From the NCBI RefSeq assembly GCF_013317235.1, contig NZ_WLCM01000006.1, forward strand, positions 11,756 through 75,755: a stretch of DNA of 64,000 nt. Direction: 5' to 3'. Positions 17,972 through 27,269 of this stretch are shown here, one piece after another (the stretch's first letter is position 1; every line of letters starts with the position of its first letter). Both the position numbers and the translations under genes were made by a program. This DNA comes from Leisingera sp. ANG59 (GTDB taxonomy: Bacteria > Pseudomonadota > Alphaproteobacteria > Rhodobacterales > Rhodobacteraceae). The notes under the pieces were generated by a model. The model worked only from the letters and a program-made list of their open reading frames with translations. It had not been told where the DNA came from and searched no databases.

Positions 17972-19058
17972 GTAGTAGCAGTCCCAAAGTCAAAAGTATC
18001 GCGGCAGCGGGCGGCGCCCAGGCGGCCAGCACCACCGGGATTTGCCCGTTCTCGCCAAGGATTTGCGCGAAATTTCGGATGAAATAAAGCCCGAAACCCA
18101 GCAGCACTGCCATCAGCACAGCGAGGCCGGTGCCGCCAAAGCGGGCATGCCGCATGGTGAAGGATGCGCCGACCAGCACCATTGCAATCAGAAACAGGGG
18201 GCGGGCAAGTTCCGCCTGCAGCCGGACTTCATAACGCTTGGTTGTAAAACCGGCGGCTGACAGTTCACGGATGGTGGAAGGCAGGTCATAGATCGAAATG
18301 CCGCTGGCGCTGCCCAGCGTACCCCGGATGCGGTCTGTGGTCAGCGTGGTTGGCAGCCGAAGCTCTTTATGCCGGGCAGCGCCGGTTTCGGAATTGATGC
18401 CGGCGGCCAGCGGCCAGGCCTTGGCGTTGGTCAGGACCCACTGACTGCCGTCCAGCCGTGCCGTTTCGGCTGTTATGCGGCGCACCGGTACGCCAGCGTT
18501 GGTGTAGGCATGGATCGAAACGTCAATCAGGGTGATGTCAGCAGCGTCGCCACTGTAACCTTTGGCGTGGATGACCGACTGGCCCCGGGCGCCGCCCTGG
18601 CGCAGCCAAAGGCCCTCGCCGCTCAATGACAAGGCGGAGGGCCCGCCGTTGTGATAGGTCTCTGCCAGATCCTGATAGCGGTTGGCGGTGGCGGCTGCGA
18701 TGGGATTCAGCATGGTGACAGCCAGGCCGCCGATGGCTGCCGCCACCAGCACTGGTGCTGCCAGCGCACGGATGCCGGACCGGCCGATGGCACGGGTCAC
18801 CACCAGCTCGCTGCTGCGGGCCAGGCCAACAAACAGCACGATGGTCGACAGGATCATGATCAGCGGCAGAAATTCACTGAGTGCTGCCGGGATGTTCAGC
18901 AGGGTCAGCCCAACCAGCTGCGCCAGGCTGAGCTCGATAGACTCGAACCGGCGGATCTGTTCGTTCAGGTCGATCAGCACCACCAGTGTCATCAGCACCG
19001 CAACAATCACCAGAAACCATTGCAGGAAACGGCGCGCATAGTAGAGATCCAGCTTCAT
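17955..19058 (-). CDS. lptG: LPS export permease LptG, 367 aa
   Basis: YjgP/YjgQ-family permease: an N-terminal LYYARRFLQWFLVIVAVLM, three transmembrane helices in the first 130 residues (including LPLIMILSTIVLFVGLARSSELVVTRAIGRSG, the coupling-helix region), a periplasmic beta domain (residues 130-265), and three C-terminal helices. With LptF and LptB2 it extracts lipopolysaccharide from the inner membrane. I chose ATG 19058, which overlaps the lptF stop codon; the open frame further upstream only shadows lptF. Confidence 0.94.
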   Translation of the reverse strand: MKLDLYYARRFLQWFLVIVAVLMTLVVLIDLNEQIRRFESIELSLAQLVGLTLLNIPAALSEFLPLIMILSTIVLFVGLARSSELVVTRAIGRSGIRALAAPVLVAAAIGGLAVTMLNPIAAATANRYQDLAETYHNGGPSALSLSGEGLWLRQGGARGQSVIHAKGYSGDAADITLIDVSIHAYTNAGVPVRRITAETARLDGSQWVLTNAKAWPLAAGINSETGAARHKELRLPTTLTTDRIRGTLGSASGISIYDLPSTIRELSAAGFTTKRYEVRLQAELARPLFLIAMVLVGASFTMRHARFGGTGLAVLMAVLLGFGLYFIRNFAQILGENGQIPVVLAAWAPPAAAILLTLGLLLHAEDG

Positions 19059-20182
19059 GCCAAGGTCTCCGGTGCCGTTGCCCGGATCCGTTTGGGGCGG
19101 GCGGACAGAATCAGAAAGGCCAGCGCCACCGCCAAGCCTAGCAGGGTGGGCAGATAGATCAGCGGCCAAAGGTTGGGATTTTGAAGAACAGGTTCGGAAA
19201 CCACTCCGCGCAGGCCTTCAACAAAGATCAGGATAACAAAGGCCAGCATCGCCTGCCGCCAGACGCCAAAACGCGAGAATGTCCCAAGCATTAATGCGGA
19301 GAATCCAATCAGCGTTACCGCAATGCAGACCAGCGCGCGGGCGAAGCGCAGGTGCAGTTCTTCGGCCTGGGCGCCGGCGGAGTAACCATCGCTTTGGGTG
19401 ACAGCCGCGGTGCTGTTCATCAGTTCCAGGCTGGGAATGGCGCGAATGTTGCGGGGCGGGTTCTCAGCTTGGCGGGCCAGGGAGCTGATATCATATGAGA
19501 AATCGGAAAAGAACGTGGTCGAGAGCCGTTGCGACTTGTTGTCGAGCCGCTGCGCCATGCCTTCCACCATGATCATGTGCGCGCTTTCGCCGTCGCGTAC
19601 AAGAAACGCGTGGTTGCCGGTGTATGTGACTGTCACTTCCGGGTCGCGGCGATCCGAAAGGAAAACATCTTTCAGGGTGCCGTCCGGCTCGATCTGCCGG
19701 ATGTAGAAGGTGACACCATCAGCGGGATGCAGGAAATCGCCTTCGCTCAGCAGTTTGGCGGTGATGTTGCGCGAGATTTCGCTTTCGCGCAGTTCCAGCT
19801 GGCTGATCGAGGCTGGCAGCAGGTAATGCGTCAGCGCCGACATCATCAGCGCGGTGATGAGGCCGAATACAAATGCCGGCCGGGCCATTTGCCAGGGGCT
19901 GGTCCCGGTGGCGCGCAGCACGGTCAGCTCGCTTTCACTGTTCAGCCGGTTGGTGACCCAGACCGCGGCGCCGAAGGCGGCAATTGGCAACACCATGCGG
20001 ATCAGGTTAGGCAGGGTGAGCGCGGTGAACTCCAGGAATACCAGCGCGGACTGCCCGTTGCCGATCAGCGTGTCAAACAGGACAACGGCCCGGTTGACCC
20101 AGAACACGGCCACCAGAATCAGGGCAAAGAAGCCGAAGAAGAGCAGATACTGTGACAGCACATATCTGTCGTAGCGTGACAC
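19055..20182 (-). CDS. lptF: LPS export permease LptF, 375 aa
   Basis: YjgP/YjgQ permease with RYDRYVLSQYLLFFGFFALILVAVFWVNRAV as the first helix, a conserved TALTLPNLIRMVLPIAAFGAAVWVTNRLNSESELTVLRATG coupling region, a periplasmic beta domain and three C-terminal helices. The start is a GTG at 20182 preceded by GGGGGGATC; the frame extends a further 2 kb upstream but only as antisense of pepA. LptF heads the operon lptF-lptG-lptD-surA-pdxA-rsmA and is divergent from pepA across 201 bases that must hold both promoters. Confidence 0.94.
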   Translation of the reverse strand: MSRYDRYVLSQYLLFFGFFALILVAVFWVNRAVVLFDTLIGNGQSALVFLEFTALTLPNLIRMVLPIAAFGAAVWVTNRLNSESELTVLRATGTSPWQMARPAFVFGLITALMMSALTHYLLPASISQLELRESEISRNITAKLLSEGDFLHPADGVTFYIRQIEPDGTLKDVFLSDRRDPEVTVTYTGNHAFLVRDGESAHMIMVEGMAQRLDNKSQRLSTTFFSDFSYDISSLARQAENPPRNIRAIPSLELMNSTAAVTQSDGYSAGAQAEELHLRFARALVCIAVTLIGFSALMLGTFSRFGVWRQAMLAFVILIFVEGLRGVVSEPVLQNPNLWPLIYLPTLLGLAVALAFLILSARPKRIRATAPETLA

Positions 20183-20383
20183 CCGATCCCCCCAGATCTT
20201 GCCATTGTTGTTTTGGCGGACCTTAGTGGATTTGACTGGCGGGGAAAACTGCATTCTCGCCCGGCCCGGCAATCGGCGGCGGACCGCAGGTGTCGGCCTG
20301 CGCAACCGGGTCTTTCCAACCGCCGCTCTGCAGGATACCTCTGGTGCCAAGAACCAAATGATTTTCAGCAGGAGCGCGCGCAT

Positions 20384-21859
20384 ATGACCAGCCTCACCCC
20401 GATCCGTTTTGCCGAATACGACCCCAAGGCGATGGCAGAGATGACCGGCCGGGTTGCGGTCATGGTGACGCCGGACGGCAGCTTGGACCAGGCTGCGCGC
20501 AGCGCCAACCGGATGGCCAAAGGCGCGATCGCGAGGCTGATCGACTCGGTCGGGTTCAAAAAGGCGAAGGCAGGGGATGTGATATCGCTGAACTGGCCCG
20601 CGGGCATGAAGGCGGAGGCACTGGACGTGCTGGTGCTGCCGCGCAAGCTGACGCCGGTGGAAGCGCGCCAGGCGGGCGCCAAGCTGGTGAAGGCGGCCGC
20701 TGGCAAGCGGCTGACCGTTATGGCCGGCAGCATGAACAAGGCCGCGGATCTGGCCATGGGAATGGCCTTGCGGGACTATACCTTTGACAACCACAAATCG
20801 CCGAAGGACGACAAGCCGGAGGGCGAAGTGGTGATTGCTTCCAAGTCGCCGGCGGAACTGGAGGCCGCCTGCGCACCGCTGCTGGCGGTGGCCGAGGGGG
20901 TGCATATGACCCGGGATCTGGTCAATGAGCCCGCAAACGTCCTGACCACCACGGAATTTGCCCGCCGCATTGAGGAAATGAAAGAGATCGGCCTGGAGGT
21001 CGAGATCCTGGAGGAGGCAGACCTTGAAAAACTGGGCATGCGCACGCTGCTGAGCGTCGGGCAAGGCTCCGACAGCCCGTCCAAAGTGGCGGTGATGCAA
21101 TGGAAGGGCGGCGCCAAGGATGCCGCGCCGCTGGCACTGGTCGGCAAGGGCGTGGTGTTCGACACTGGCGGCATTTCCCTGAAGCCCGCCGCCGGCATGG
21201 AAGAGATGACCATGGATATGGGCGGCGCAGGCGTCGTGGCCGGTGCCATGCGGGCGCTGGCGCTGCGCAAGGCCAAGGCAAATGTGGTTGGCCTGGTTGG
21301 TCTCGTAGAAAACATGCCGTCGGGCAATGCCACCCGCCCGGGCGACGTGGTGAAATCGATGAAGGGCGACACCGTCGAGATCATCAACACCGATGCCGAG
21401 GGCCGTTTGGTGCTGTGCGACGTCCTTTGGTACGCGCAGGAGCGGTTCAAGCCCGCGGGTGTGATTGACCTGGCAACCCTGACCGGCGCGATCATCATCG
21501 GGCTCGGGCATGAAAATGCCGGCGTGTTCTCCAACGACGATGATCTCTGCAATGCCTTCCTGAAGGCCGCCAAGGCGGAGGACGAGGGCGCCTGGCGGAT
21601 GCCCTTGGGCAAAGCTTATGACGAGCAGCTGAAATCGCGCATCGCCGACATGAAGAACGTGGGCGGCCGTCCTGCGGGTTCGATCACCGCGGCGCAGTTC
21701 CTGCAGCGGTTCATCAAGGACGATATGCCGTGGATCCACTTGGATATCGCCGGTGTAGCTTCGGTCAGCAAAGACACGGACTTTGCGCCCAAAGGCGCCA
21801 CTGGCTGGGGCGTAATGGCGCTGAACCGGCTGGTCTCGGACAAGTTCGAGGCGGAATAA
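20384..21859 (+). CDS. pepA: Leucyl aminopeptidase (M17), 491 aa
   Basis: The M17 active site is complete: GKGVVFDTGGISLKPA with the metal-ligand Lys/Asp, MDMGGAG, and the family signature NTDAEGRLVL. A smaller N-terminal macro-like domain precedes the catalytic domain, and length is typical. It removes N-terminal residues from peptides with two metal ions. The ATG at 20384 has AGGAG nine bases upstream. holC follows after six bases, the same pepA-holC arrangement seen in many proteobacteria. Confidence 0.95.
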   Translation: MTSLTPIRFAEYDPKAMAEMTGRVAVMVTPDGSLDQAARSANRMAKGAIARLIDSVGFKKAKAGDVISLNWPAGMKAEALDVLVLPRKLTPVEARQAGAKLVKAAAGKRLTVMAGSMNKAADLAMGMALRDYTFDNHKSPKDDKPEGEVVIASKSPAELEAACAPLLAVAEGVHMTRDLVNEPANVLTTTEFARRIEEMKEIGLEVEILEEADLEKLGMRTLLSVGQGSDSPSKVAVMQWKGGAKDAAPLALVGKGVVFDTGGISLKPAAGMEEMTMDMGGAGVVAGAMRALALRKAKANVVGLVGLVENMPSGNATRPGDVVKSMKGDTVEIINTDAEGRLVLCDVLWYAQERFKPAGVIDLATLTGAIIIGLGHENAGVFSNDDDLCNAFLKAAKAEDEGAWRMPLGKAYDEQLKSRIADMKNVGGRPAGSITAAQFLQRFIKDDMPWIHLDIAGVASVSKDTDFAPKGATGWGVMALNRLVSDKFEAE

Positions 21860-21865
21860 GCACCA

Positions 21866-22324
21866 ATGGGGGCCGCCTATTTCTATCATCTGACGCGCAG
21901 GCCGCTGGAGGAGACCCTGCCGGTGCTTCTGGACAAGGCGCGGGGGGCGGGCTGGCGCATTGCGGTGCGCGGGCGCGACCCGGAGCGCATGGCCTGGCTG
22001 GATGACCGCCTGTGGCAGGGGGCGGAGGAGAGCTTTCTGGCCCATGGCCTGGCGGGCGGCCCCCATGACGCGCTGCAGCCCATCCTGCTGACAGCAGGGC
22101 TGGAAGCGGCCAATAATCCTGAATGCGTGATGGCGGTCGATGGCGCCGCCGTCAGCGCAGAGGAAGTGCAGGCGCTGAGCCGTGTCTGCATCCTGTTTGA
22201 CGGCACCGATCCCGAGGCCGTCCAGCACGCCCGCACCCAGTGGAAGTCCCTGACTGATGCGGGCTGTTCCGCCCAGTACTGGTCCGAGGAAAGCGGCCGC
22301 TGGGAAAAGAAGGCCGAGAAATAG
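21866..22324 (+). CDS. holC: DNA polymerase III chi subunit, 152 aa
   Basis: The sequence fits HolC: YFYHLTRRPLEETLPVLLDKA at the start, GWRIAVRGRDPERMAWLDDRLW, and FLAHGLAGGP-D-A-QPILLT in the middle. Chi links the clamp loader (through psi) to single-strand binding protein at the fork. It follows pepA by six bases, its usual neighbour. Length matches the alphaproteobacterial family. Confidence 0.92.
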   Translation: MGAAYFYHLTRRPLEETLPVLLDKARGAGWRIAVRGRDPERMAWLDDRLWQGAEESFLAHGLAGGPHDALQPILLTAGLEAANNPECVMAVDGAAVSAEEVQALSRVCILFDGTDPEAVQHARTQWKSLTDAGCSAQYWSEESGRWEKKAEK

Positions 22325-22489
22325 GCGGAAATCCGGTGGCGATGTCTGGTGTTGGCGAAAAATCGCCGACGGCCTGTGTGAATTGTTTCACAAGGGCAGC
22401 AAATGCTCGATTTTTTGTCACTCGGCCTTTATCCCTGCCAGCACAATAACCGGACCACCGGAAAAACAACCAGGACACTGGGGGGACAG

Positions 22490-23041
22490 ATGGAATTTGG
22501 ACGTGCGGTCAAGCGGCTGCGGCTGCTTTCTATTGCCGGCGCTGGCCTTCTTTTTCTGGCCAATTGCGGCGACATGCAGAACGGACCAGTAAGCCGGGCA
22601 GAGGCTGAGGCCGCGCGGCTGGAATATGCGGTTCAGGAAGTTCAGTACCTGCAATCCAAGGGTCGCCGCGTGTGGTGCGTACCCTTTGCCCGCAATGCCA
22701 GCGGGATCGAGATCTTCGGCAATGCCAAGACCTGGTGGTCGCAGGCAAAGGGTCAGTTTGCCCGCAGCAGGGAGCCGCAGCCCGGCGCCGTGATGGCGTT
22801 CAGCGCCACCCGCTCCAACCCGCTGGGTCATGTTGCTGTTGTGTCCAAGGTCGAGGATGCGCGCAGAATCCGGGTCAACCACGCCAATTGGCACCGCAAC
22901 AAGATCTCGCTGGGCATGGCTGTGATTGATGTGTCTGAAAAGAACGACTGGTCCGCGGTCCGCCTGGAGAGCTATCCGGGCGCGTTCGGGCGGGTCTATC
23001 CCGTCAAGGGGTTCATTGCAGCAGAGCCTGGCAACGGATAG
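22490..23041 (+). CDS. CHAP-domain lipoprotein, 183 aa
   Basis: The signal peptide ends in a lipobox (LANC), so the protein is a predicted lipoprotein. The mature part is a CHAP amidase domain: catalytic Cys in WCVPFARNASG, the structural GNAKTWW, QPGAVMAF, and catalytic His in NPLGHVAVV. CHAP enzymes cut amide bonds in peptidoglycan or related peptides. ATG 22490 has GGGGGGACA directly upstream and gives the clean signal peptide; the frame is open earlier but not protein-like. It stands alone between holC and a leftward globin gene. Confidence 0.82.
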   Translation: MEFGRAVKRLRLLSIAGAGLLFLANCGDMQNGPVSRAEAEAARLEYAVQEVQYLQSKGRRVWCVPFARNASGIEIFGNAKTWWSQAKGQFARSREPQPGAVMAFSATRSNPLGHVAVVSKVEDARRIRVNHANWHRNKISLGMAVIDVSEKNDWSAVRLESYPGAFGRVYPVKGFIAAEPGNG

Positions 23042-23061
23042 AACCGCTGCCCCGGCTTGGG

Positions 23062-23478
23062 TCATTTGCCTGGAATGTTGCCGCGCTGGATCATCTTGCC
23101 GGCAATTTCCTTGAAGGCAACGCGCCAGAGACCTTCGAGTTCAGGTGTCATCTCCTTACCGAGGGCATTGCGCAGAGTGTCGATCAGAGCTTCTTCCATC
23201 GGGGCAAAGTGAGGGGTTAGGACGCCAAGAGACGCATGCGTCTTGCCGAGCTCCTGAAATTGCGTGCTCACGGCACTCTCATCATTCAGTTTGGCCAGAA
23301 TGACGCCAAGCGTGGTCATGAATTTCATGCCCTGGCCTTCCAGGTCTTCCCGGAACATCTGGCGCAGTTCGGGCGCACGGCGGAACAGCGCGTCATAGAA
23401 ATACGTAGGCGCCTTGTCGGCTGCATCTTTCAGCTTGCTGTAGCTGTCCTGCAGCTGTTTCAGTTCTGCTTCGTTCAC
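23062..23478 (-). CDS. Single-domain globin, 138 aa
   Basis: The protein matches bacterial single-domain globins: FYDALFRRAPELRQMF in the B-C helices region, GMKFMTTLGVIL in E, and proximal His81 in LGKTHASLGV. It should bind haem and O2 or NO in the cytoplasm; a role in nitric-oxide or oxygen handling is likely but not shown. I place the start at GTG 23478 because AGGAGG lies nine bases before it; an ATG 54 bases upstream lacks a binding site. No reductase domain is fused, so any dioxygenase activity needs an external electron donor. Confidence 0.8.
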   Translation of the reverse strand: MNEAELKQLQDSYSKLKDAADKAPTYFYDALFRRAPELRQMFREDLEGQGMKFMTTLGVILAKLNDESAVSTQFQELGKTHASLGVLTPHFAPMEEALIDTLRNALGKEMTPELEGLWRVAFKEIAGKMIQRGNIPGK

Positions 23479-23609
23479 TGGCTTGTTTTCCTCCTGTTTG
23501 ATTGGATTGATCACGACCAATCTAGGGGCCAAACAGGTGTCTTTCCTTGATCCGCCTCAATACGTTGCAAACCATGGTTTCATGGCGCGCAGGATGAATG
23601 GGGGTGACC

Positions 23610-24191
23610 TTAACGTGTCAGCACCAGCGCACCGTTGCGGATCTCGATGCTGGACCAGCGCTGCAGATACCCCATGCCCAGCAGAGACTGCTCCAGTTCC
23701 CCTTGATTGACCCAGACGCGCACGTCCGTGTCGGTGATGCCGCCAAGCGAAATCTCATCGACCCAGACCGATGCGGTGCGCACCTCGCCATTGGCGGTGC
23801 TGGCGCGGCCGAGATAGGCGAGGCTACCGGTGTCGACGCCCGCGCTTCGGGCGTCGCGCTCATTCAGGACAACCTGGCTGGCGCCGGTATCGACCAGAAA
23901 CTCCACCGGGGCGCCGTTCACGTCCAGTGTCAGGTAATAATGGCCGTCCGGTGCGCGCGGCACCTCGACCCGGCCAGCGTCAATGGCGACGCTTTGCTGC
24001 GGGCGGACAGTCTGGCGGATGTCTTCCCACAACCCGTATGAGGCGATGACGCCCAGGAAGATGAAGCCCCAGACCGCAAACATCTGCAGCGTTTTGCCGA
24101 TGCTCTGGCGGTTCTGGACAAAGACCCAGGACCCGACCGCAACCAGCAGGATGATCAGATAGATAAACCGTCCGATTTCGTATTCGCCCAT
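23610..24191 (-). CDS. Membrane-anchored retropepsin-like aspartic protease (TIGR02281 type), 193 aa
   Basis: Two N-terminal membrane helices (residues 8-25 and 36-53) are followed by a retropepsin-like domain with the active-site VEFLVDTGASQVVL and a later SLLGMGYLQRW that matches the conserved GM-L-RF segment of clan AA proteases. Family members cleave peptides on the periplasmic or cytoplasmic face as dimers; the natural substrate is unknown. The gene is followed by MarC downstream in opposite orientation of the previous cluster; no operon partner is evident. Confidence 0.8.
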   Translation of the reverse strand: MGEYEIGRFIYLIILLVAVGSWVFVQNRQSIGKTLQMFAVWGFIFLGVIASYGLWEDIRQTVRPQQSVAIDAGRVEVPRAPDGHYYLTLDVNGAPVEFLVDTGASQVVLNERDARSAGVDTGSLAYLGRASTANGEVRTASVWVDEISLGGITDTDVRVWVNQGELEQSLLGMGYLQRWSSIEIRNGALVLTR

Positions 24192-24235
24192 GCGCTCACC
24201 TCCTGATTATGATGTAGGCGGGCCGGGGCGTTATA

Positions 24236-24856
24236 CTAGCCTGCGAAACCGAAGTCGCGCAGGCCGTCCAGCACGAACTGCACCGAAAGCGCTGCCAGCA
24301 GCATGCCCAGTAGCCGGGTGACGACGGTGATGCCGGTCTTGCCCAGCATCCGCTCGAACAGACCGGAAAACAGGCACATCACCAGGAGAATCGCCAGCAC
24401 CGCAATAACCACGCCCATGACCATGGCAAAGCCTGCGAAGCCCGGCTGCTGGCCGGTCAGCAGGATCACGGTCGCGATGGAGCCGGGGCCTGCCATCAGC
24501 GGGATTGCCAGCGGAAAGACAGAGGGGTCGTCGAAGTCATCTTCCTCGCTGCGGTCTTCGCGCCGCTTGTTGCGGCGTTCGAACAGCATGTCGAGCGCCG
24601 TCAGGAACAGCAGCGCGCCGCCGGCCACCCGGAAAGCGGGCATGGAAATGCCGATGAAGCCCAGCACCGCTTCGCCCAGGGCGGCGAAGATCGCCAGCAG
24701 GACCGCGGCAGTGATCGTCGCCCGCAGCGCGATGGAGCGGCGGCGGGTGGAGGACATACCCTGGGTGAGCGCAATGAAAACCGGCGTCAGGCCGATCGGG
24801 TCGACGATCACGAACAGTGTCACAAAGGAGGTGATCAGGAATGCGGTGTCGATCAT
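24236..24856 (-). CDS. MarC family integral membrane protein, 206 aa
   Basis: Six membrane helices are predicted, with the family's FVIVDPIGLTPVFIALT near the start and a mid-protein PLAIPLMAGPGSIATVILL. A charged loop ERRNKRREDRSEEDDFDD lies between helices 3 and 4. MarC proteins were once thought to act in antibiotic resistance, but their transport role is undefined. The ATG at 24856 overlaps the stop of the upstream ABC-F gene, so the two are coupled. Confidence 0.88.
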   Translation of the reverse strand: MIDTAFLITSFVTLFVIVDPIGLTPVFIALTQGMSSTRRRSIALRATITAAVLLAIFAALGEAVLGFIGISMPAFRVAGGALLFLTALDMLFERRNKRREDRSEEDDFDDPSVFPLAIPLMAGPGSIATVILLTGQQPGFAGFAMVMGVVIAVLAILLVMCLFSGLFERMLGKTGITVVTRLLGMLLAALSVQFVLDGLRDFGFAG

Positions 24857-26709
24857 TATGCCTCTGCCTGCTCCAGTTTTTCCAGCGCTTCCATCCACAG
24901 GCCCTCGGCCCGTTCCAGCGCCTCGATGCACTCGGCGTGTTTCTTCTGCCAGACCTCGATATCGCCAGCTTTGCCCGGCTCGTACAGGCTAGGGTCGGCA
25001 AGCTTTTGGTCAAGCTTTTCGCGCATTTCGCTGAGCTTCTCCACCCGCGCCTCGGATTTGCGGACCTCGGAGCGCAGGGAGATCAGCACATCGCGGGATG
25101 CGCGTTTGGGCTTGGCGAGTTTCGGCGCCTCGGTTTTGGCGGCGGGTTTTTCGCGCGCCAGCAGCAAGTTGCGGTAGCTTTCCAGGTCGCCGTCATAGGG
25201 TTTGACGGTGCCGTCCGAAACCAGCCACAGCCGGTCTGCCACCAGGCTGAGGAGGTGCATGTCGTGGCTGACAAGGATCACCGCGCCGGAGTAGGCGGTG
25301 AGCGCCTCGACCAGCGCCTCGCGGCTTTCGATGTCGAGGTGGTTGGTCGGCTCGTCAAGGATCAGCATATGCGGTGCGTCGATGGTGGCGATCAGCAGCG
25401 ACAGCCGCGCCTTCTGGCCGCCGGACAGCCGTCCCACTTCGGTTTCCGCTTGCGCAGCCCCCAGGCCGAAGCCGGCCAGCCGCGCGCGCCATTTGGCCGG
25501 CGCTTCGTCCGGGCGCAAGCGGCGCAGGTGGTCCAGTGGTGTTTCATCGACGTAAAGTTCATCCACCTGATGCTGAGCGAAATAGCCGATGCGCAGCTTG
25601 GAGGACCGGGTCATCTTACCCGCCATCAATGGCAGCCGGTCCGCGAGCAGCTTCGACAGGGTCGACTTGCCCTGACCGTTCTTGCCCAGCAGTGCGATGC
25701 GGTCGTCCTGGTCGATGCGCAGGTTCAGCCGCTTCAGGATTTCGGTGTCGCCATAGCCGGTGATGCCGCCCTCGACATGTATGATTGGCGGCGACATTTC
25801 CTCCGGCTCCGGGAAGGTAAAGGCGCGCAGGGCGGCCTCTTGCGGGGTGGTGATCGGCTTCATCTTGGCGATCATCTTGAGGCGGGCTTGAGCCTGTTTC
25901 GCCTTGGTCGCCTTGGCGCGGAAGCGGTCAACGAAGCTTTGCAGGTGGGCGCGGCGGGCCTCCTGCTTCTTGGCTTCGGACTGGGCCGCCAGAATGCGGG
26001 CGGCGCGGGTCTCGGCAAAGGTGTCGTAGTTGCCTTGGTAGAGTGTGAGCTTCTTGTCTTCCAGATGTAGGATCGCACCCACCGCCCGGTTCAGCAGGCC
26101 CCGGTCGTGGCTGACAATCACCACGGTGTGCGGGTATTTGGCCAGGTAGCTTTCCAGCCACAGCGCGCCTTCGAGGTCGAGGTAGTTGGTTGGTTCGTCC
26201 AACAGCAGCAAGTCGGGCTGGGCAAACAGGACGGCAGCCAGCGCCACCCGCATCCGCCAGCCGCCGGAGAAATCGGAGCAGGGGCGTTTCTGGTCCTCGT
26301 CGTCAAAGCCCAGTCCCTTGAGGATGGAGGCCGCGCGGGCCTCAGCCGACCAAGCGTCGATGTCCGAGAGCCTTGTTTGGATTTCGGCAATCCTTGCCGG
26401 GTCGGTGGCGCTGTCCGCCTCGGCCAGCAGGGCGGCGCGTTCGGTGTCGGCGGCCAGCACCGTATCGGTCAGCGAGACATTGGACGATGGCACCTCCTGG
26501 GCGACACCGCCGATGCGGGCCTTGGAGGGCAGTGAGATACTGCCGGCCTCCAGCGCCAGCTCACCGCGGATCAGCCGGAACAGCGTCGTCTTGCCGGTGC
26601 CGTTGCGCCCGACGAGCCCGACCTTGTGTCCGGTGGGAATGGTGGCAGAGGCGCCTTCGATCAGCGGGCGGCCTTCGACCGAATAGGTAATGTCCTGAAT
26701 GCGTAACAT
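24856..26709 (-). CDS. ABC-F family ATPase, 617 aa
   Basis: Two ABC nucleotide-binding domains and no membrane helices mark an ABC-F protein. Domain 1 has Walker A GRNGTGKTTLF and signature SGGWRMR; domain 2 has GKNGQGKSTLSK and SGGQKARLS, each followed by DEPTN(Y/H)LD. The linker between them is Lys/Gln-rich and a charged coiled-coil C-terminus (residues 530-617) is present, as in Uup/YheS-type members. ABC-F proteins act on the ribosome E-site or on DNA repair structures. The start MLRIQDITYS at 26709 agrees with the domain boundary. Confidence 0.9.
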   Translation of the reverse strand: MLRIQDITYSVEGRPLIEGASATIPTGHKVGLVGRNGTGKTTLFRLIRGELALEAGSISLPSKARIGGVAQEVPSSNVSLTDTVLAADTERAALLAEADSATDPARIAEIQTRLSDIDAWSAEARAASILKGLGFDDEDQKRPCSDFSGGWRMRVALAAVLFAQPDLLLLDEPTNYLDLEGALWLESYLAKYPHTVVIVSHDRGLLNRAVGAILHLEDKKLTLYQGNYDTFAETRAARILAAQSEAKKQEARRAHLQSFVDRFRAKATKAKQAQARLKMIAKMKPITTPQEAALRAFTFPEPEEMSPPIIHVEGGITGYGDTEILKRLNLRIDQDDRIALLGKNGQGKSTLSKLLADRLPLMAGKMTRSSKLRIGYFAQHQVDELYVDETPLDHLRRLRPDEAPAKWRARLAGFGLGAAQAETEVGRLSGGQKARLSLLIATIDAPHMLILDEPTNHLDIESREALVEALTAYSGAVILVSHDMHLLSLVADRLWLVSDGTVKPYDGDLESYRNLLLAREKPAAKTEAPKLAKPKRASRDVLISLRSEVRKSEARVEKLSEMREKLDQKLADPSLYEPGKAGDIEVWQKKHAECIEALERAEGLWMEALEKLEQAEA

Positions 26710-26792
26710 GGACGGAGCACTGCGGCAGTGCTGCGGTCTTGTCAATGGGGGAGGGCGCTGGCGGCGGCTGGCGGCCCCATTAGGTGCAGGTG

Positions 26793-27068
26793 TTAGTTCA
26801 AGTGCTGTTCGAGTTCGTCGAAGGAGTAGGACGCAAAGCCGACCAGCGGGTTGCCATCCTCGCGGCTGAAGGCGAAGACATGGATTTCGTCATGGCGCAG
26901 GGTGGCGCGGCAAAAGGTGCCCTCCTTCGCAAGCTGGGCGGGGCAGCTGTCCAGGTCAGTGTGGGCTATTGCAGTTTCAAACAATCCATAGGTCATCGGC
27001 AGGGGAGTTTCAGCGGCAAAGGCCGGTGCGGCTGCCAGGCAGGCGATCAGAGCAAATGCAGGTTTCAT
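26793..27068 (-). CDS. Small periplasmic protein, 91 aa
   Basis: A clear signal peptide (residues 1-18, AFA-A cut) is followed by a 72-residue domain with two cysteines (DSCPAQ, TFCRAT) that may form a disulfide. The central part alternates hydrophobic and polar residues (DEIHVFAFSRED). No family recognised. It stands between the ABC-F gene and ndk, in leftward orientation. Confidence 0.6.
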   Translation of the reverse strand: MKPAFALIACLAAAPAFAAETPLPMTYGLFETAIAHTDLDSCPAQLAKEGTFCRATLRHDEIHVFAFSREDGNPLVGFASYSFDELEQHLN

Positions 27069-27269
27069 TGTTCAACCTTGTTTCAAGTTTCAATCCTGTT
27101 CGCGCCGCGGTACCTGACTGAAATAATCAAGTAATTGCAACCCCGAATCTGCAGCTGCGTCAAAGCTGCGCAATCGCCTCTTTATCCTGTCACAGAGCCA
27201 TGCTATCGGGGCGGCAATTCGTAACGGGCCGGGCATGACGTCCGGCTTTTCAGCACAGGAGTCTGCCCC

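Noticed and set aside
19055-22228. Leftward open frame of more than 1,000 codons
   Set aside because: Only the part up to 20182 is lptF; the rest is antisense of pepA and holC and open because of high GC with biased third positions. Its residues are His/Gln/Arg-rich and not protein-like.
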